NCBI RefSeq assembly: GCF_005502275.1
Contig: NZ_SWLZ01000008.1
Location: 62,001 to 126,000 of the forward strand
Length of the DNA stretch: 64,000 nucleotides
Direction of reading: 5' to 3'
Source: Robertmurraya siralis
GTDB taxonomy: Bacteria; Bacillota; Bacilli; Bacillales; Cytobacillaceae
The notes beneath the pieces were generated by a model. It saw only the letters and a list, made by a program, of their open reading frames with translations, had not been told where the DNA came from and did not search any database. Position 1 is the stretch's first letter. Every line of letters begins with the position of its first letter. The translations under genes were made by a program, and so were the position numbers. Below, piece after piece: positions 61,735-64,000 of the stretch.

Positions 61735-61751
61735 TGTTAAAAAATCTTACA
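61735..61751. promoter_or_regulatory. TnrA box 1
   Basis: TGTTAAAAAATCTTACA fits the TnrA consensus TGTNANAWWWTMTNACA at every fixed position. It lies in the gap between tnrA and the Fbp-like genes, nearer the latter. Confidence 0.8.
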
Positions 61752-61766
61752 GAGTTTTTATTTTTA

Positions 61767-61783
61767 TGTAAGAAAATCTTACA
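61767..61783. promoter_or_regulatory. TnrA box 2 and tnrA promoter
   Basis: TGTAAGAAAATCTTACA is a perfect consensus match. A TATAAT -10 lies at 61813-61818 with no good -35, and the box centre is about 50 bp before the expected start, the spacing of TnrA-activated promoters. Positive autoregulation is predicted. Confidence 0.85.
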
Positions 61784-61850
61784 TAATACTAAAGGTTTTT
61801 CGAAAGCCGGTATATAATTGAAATAAACAAAAAAATCGAGGGGTGAAGGG

Positions 61851-62180
61851 ATGAGGGAAGACCCTTTATATAAGAATAGGAAGGTTATTACAATCGGTGT
61901 TGTTAGTGAGTTGACGGGTTTATCGGAAAGGCAAATCAGATATTATGAAGAAAGAAAGCTTATCTTTCCAGAAAGAACTGAACGAGGGAATCGCAAGTAT
62001 TCTTTTTCGGACGTGGAACGATTAATTGATATTGCCAACAAGAGGGATGAAGGTGTACGAACTTATGAAATTAGGCAGGAGATGCTGAAAAATAAGAAAA
62101 AGGAGGATGCAAAAATTCGTAACCAAATGCTGCGAGGGCAAATTAATGCTAGATTTGGAATTCAGAAAGGAAAAAATTAG
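61851..62180 (+). CDS. tnrA: Global nitrogen regulator TnrA (MerR family)
   Basis: 109 residues, matching TnrA closely: [59 protein letters not shown] and the C-terminal glutamine-synthetase-binding tail ([13 protein letters not shown]). It is shorter than GlnR by its missing C-terminal block and lacks a glnA neighbour, both favouring TnrA. It activates nitrogen-scavenging genes when glutamine is low. GAGGGGTGAAGGG precedes the ATG. Confidence 0.92.
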   Translation: MREDPLYKNRKVITIGVVSELTGLSERQIRYYEERKLIFPERTERGNRKYSFSDVERLIDIANKRDEGVRTYEIRQEMLKNKKKEDAKIRNQMLRGQINARFGIQKGKN

Positions 62181-62407
62181 TTAGGTGGTGAATGAGTTTC
62201 CGGTGGCTTTTAAAAAGATACTGAGGCGAGAGAGAAAAGGGTGCGTAGCCGGTATGTGAATTTTCTTTACATCAAGAGAGTCGTTTAATTTTTTCAGGAT
62301 ATTTTAAATAGGGTTACAGGTGAATGGTTGCTTAATAGCAAGAATTTTAAACGCTGCCGTACATCTATCGCTGTAAATGCAATTTTCCGTTTTGTGATTT
62401 GAGGTAT

Positions 62408-62453
62408 GGGCTTCTCTTTTGCTTATCTCTTTATAAAGGGAGAGCTCTTTTTT
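62408..62453 (+). terminator. Probable terminator after tnrA
   Basis: GGGCTTCTCTT pairs, with several wobbles, with AGGGAGAGCTC and a run of six T follows. It is 228 bp after the stop codon. The stretch between them (62181-62407) holds no supported gene. Confidence 0.5.
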
Positions 62454-62585
62454 GTTTTCATAAAAATTTAGGGAATCGAATGGTATCGAAAATAATGAAT
62501 TTTTGGTAAAATTGGTAAATCGAAGATGCTAGCGGATTCCTTTTATAGGGTTTCTTTTACAGCGAGAATGTACGGGGGAAGACAG

Positions 62586-64000
62586 ATGAAGTTATTGTTT
62601 AAATTTATTCAACCATATAAATTAGCGATGTTGATTGCCCTTTTTTTTACTATCCTGGAGCTTGCGGTAGAATTGTACCAGCCAGTTATTATGGCCATTA
62701 TCATTGATGATGGAATTGTCGCTGGGGACCTCAGCATCGTCTATTTATGGGGAAGTGTGTTGCTTGGTACCTCTTTGCTAGCCTTTATTGGCGGAATCAT
62801 TAATTCTTTTTATGCGGCGCAGGTCAGTCAAGGAGTGGGATATGGTATACGTAAGGAGCTTTTTCAAAAGGTGCAGGAATTTGCGTTTCAGCAATTTCAA
62901 AAATTCCCAACGTCTTCATTGATTACAAGATTAACGAATGATGTTACGCAAATTCAAAACTTTATTTTTATGGGTCTAAGAATTGCGCTGAGAGCTCCTT
63001 TGTTTATCATCGGCGGAATCATTATGGCTTATATGGTGAATGTAAAGCTTGCTCATATTTTGCTAATAACTGTACCGGTTTTGTTGTTGATTACGCTTTG
63101 GTTGTTGAAAAAGGGTGTTGTGCTATTTCAACGTGTTCAAAGGAAACTAGATTCATTGAATCGTGTCATTCGTGAGAATTTATTAGGGATTCGTCTAGTA
63201 AAAGCGTTTACTAGAGAAACATATGAAGAGAAGCGCTTCAAGGAAGTGAATTCCTCTTTAATGGGGGACAATAAAAAAGCATTGCGGATAATGGAGCTAA
63301 CGATGCCGATTTTGATGCTGGGAATGAATGGGGCGATGCTTCTCATGCTCTGGCTTGGTCATAAGGAGCTGGGGATTGGTACTGCACAAGCAGGGGAAAT
63401 AGTTGCCATTATTAATTATGCTACACGAATTATGTTTTCCTTTACGGTATTTTCCTTTTTAATGATGAATTATTCTCGGGCGAAAGCTTCCTCGTCAAGG
63501 ATTACGGATGTTCTTGAGGAAGAAACAGAGGAAGGGAAGCATCAGTCTGCTGTTTGTGAAAAGATCGCCGGCGAGATTGACTTTGATAACGTCTCTTTTC
63601 GCTATGGAGATGACTTGGTGTTAAAGGGGCTTTCTTTTTCCGTCAAAGCTGGAGAAACAATTGGAATTCTCGGCGAAACAGGATCTGGGAAATCGTCGCT
63701 GTTTCAGTTGATTCCAAGATTATATGAGGTAACATCAGGAAGAATTTATATAGATCAAAAAAATATAAAATTGCGGAATGTGGAAAATCTTCGTCAACAA
63801 ATTGGTTTAGTTCCGCAAGAAGCCCATTTGTTTTCTGGAACGATCAAGGAGAATATTCTGTGGGGAAAAGAGGATGCTAGTTTAGAAGAAGTGATGGAGG
63901 CAGCGAAACAGGCGGAAATTCACGAATTTATTATGAAGTTGCCAGATGGTTATGATACTCTTATCGGTCAGCGAGGAGTTAATTTTTCCGGTGGGCAGAA
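62586..64000 (+). CDS. ABC exporter half-transporter (YfiB-like), cut by the window edge
   Basis: At least 471 residues and open at the right edge. Six membrane helices (starting FIQPYKLAMLIALFFTILEL), then an ATPase with Walker A LGETGSGKSSLFQL, Q-loop GLVPQEAHLFSGTI and the beginning of the signature FSGGQ. This is the type of MdlA/YfiB that forms a heterodimer with a second half encoded next door. ATG 62586 follows GGGGGAAG. The substrate is probably a drug or peptide; the partner lies beyond the window. Confidence 0.9.
   Translation, partial: MKLLFKFIQPYKLAMLIALFFTILELAVELYQPVIMAIIIDDGIVAGDLSIVYLWGSVLLGTSLLAFIGGIINSFYAAQVSQGVGYGIRKELFQKVQEFAFQQFQKFPTSSLITRLTNDVTQIQNFIFMGLRIALRAPLFIIGGIIMAYMVNVKLAHILLITVPVLLLITLWLLKKGVVLFQRVQRKLDSLNRVIRENLLGIRLVKAFTRETYEEKRFKEVNSSLMGDNKKALRIMELTMPILMLGMNGAMLLMLWLGHKELGIGTAQAGEIVAIINYATRIMFSFTVFSFLMMNYSRAKASSSRITDVLEEETEEGKHQSAVCEKIAGEIDFDNVSFRYGDDLVLKGLSFSVKAGETIGILGETGSGKSSLFQLIPRLYEVTSGRIYIDQKNIKLRNVENLRQQIGLVPQEAHLFSGTIKENILWGKEDASLEEVMEAAKQAEIHEFIMKLPDGYDTLIGQRGVNFSGGQ

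Noticed and set aside
1-64000. CRISPR array, tRNA, rRNA, integrase or complete insertion sequence
   Set aside because: Looked for repeats with uniform spacers, clover-leaf or rRNA words, and transposase or integrase motifs; none found. The two tandem repeats do not have CRISPR-like spacing or cas neighbours.

Overview
The window is low-GC Firmicute DNA that reads as a mesophilic, spore-forming member of the Bacillaceae. The support is AGGAGG-type ribosome binding sites throughout, frequent TTG and GTG starts, and several regulators and small proteins that belong to this group: TnrA with perfect TnrA boxes, an Sda-like sporulation kinase inhibitor, a YciC-like COG0523 GTPase with Zur boxes, a cysteine-poor L33 paralogue, TreR/CcpA-type sites, an AdaA-type alkylation sensor and a YisU/YisV-like pair. 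I see no tRNA, rRNA, CRISPR array, intact prophage or complete insertion sequence. The species cannot be named from the sequence alone.

Layout. 1-3.4 kb: an MFS transporter divergent from a YeiL-like Crp/Fnr regulator, then a lipoprotein/membrane pair. 3.5-6 kb: a decayed Crp/Fnr gene and an alkylation-repair operon (adaA-alkA-ogt). 6-10.7 kb: a MocR regulator divergent from a LysE-type exporter, then a MerR-controlled ABC exporter. 11-17.7 kb: a glycerol-phosphate locus made of the antiterminator GlpP, a terminator-type leader, a UgpBAEC-like ABC importer, a TIM-barrel isomerase and a HAD phosphatase. 17.7-19 kb: a small Xre repressor divergent from an Sda-like gene, then a 52-bp tandem repeat. 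19-28.9 kb: membrane proteins, a DJ-1/PfpI protein, a two-component system, a PTS IIA protein, a purine permease, an AI-2E family protein and an SDR. 29-30.5 kb: a zinc-starvation operon (COG0523 GTPase plus L33). 30.7-35.5 kb: small redox, stress and regulator genes, two of them broken. 35.6-37.8 kb: what looks like the remains of a formate dehydrogenase/molybdenum locus. 38-43 kb: an SDR, then trehalose uptake and breakdown (treP-treA-treR). 43.3-46.7 kb: fixABCX. 47-48.8 kb: a chemoreceptor. 49.4-54 kb: proline use (putP, putB) facing a sigma-54 activator across a textbook -24/-12 promoter. 54-60.4 kb: an aminoglycoside-phosphotransferase-like kinase, fused MsrAB, a TetR/MMPL pair and an MFS exporter. 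61-64 kb: two small Fbp-like genes divergent from tnrA, and the start of an ABC exporter half that runs off the window.

How the parts work together. Much of the window is nutrient-response circuitry with visible operators: Zur for zinc, TnrA for nitrogen, TreR/cre for trehalose, sigma-54 for proline, and GlpP leader control for glycerol phosphate. Four drug or stress modules (MerR-ABC, TetR-MMPL, ArsR-SRPBCC, MocR-LysE) each carry recognisable dyad or promoter geometry.

The least explained structures are a dispersed nested-hairpin element with three copies (about 580, 52343 and 58171), two unrelated short tandem repeats (52 bp at 18570, 21 bp at 46815), and the Xre/Sda-like divergon with two 18-bp dyads between the genes. 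All coordinates, motifs and starts come from reading the sequence. Family names are recognition from memory, not database searches.
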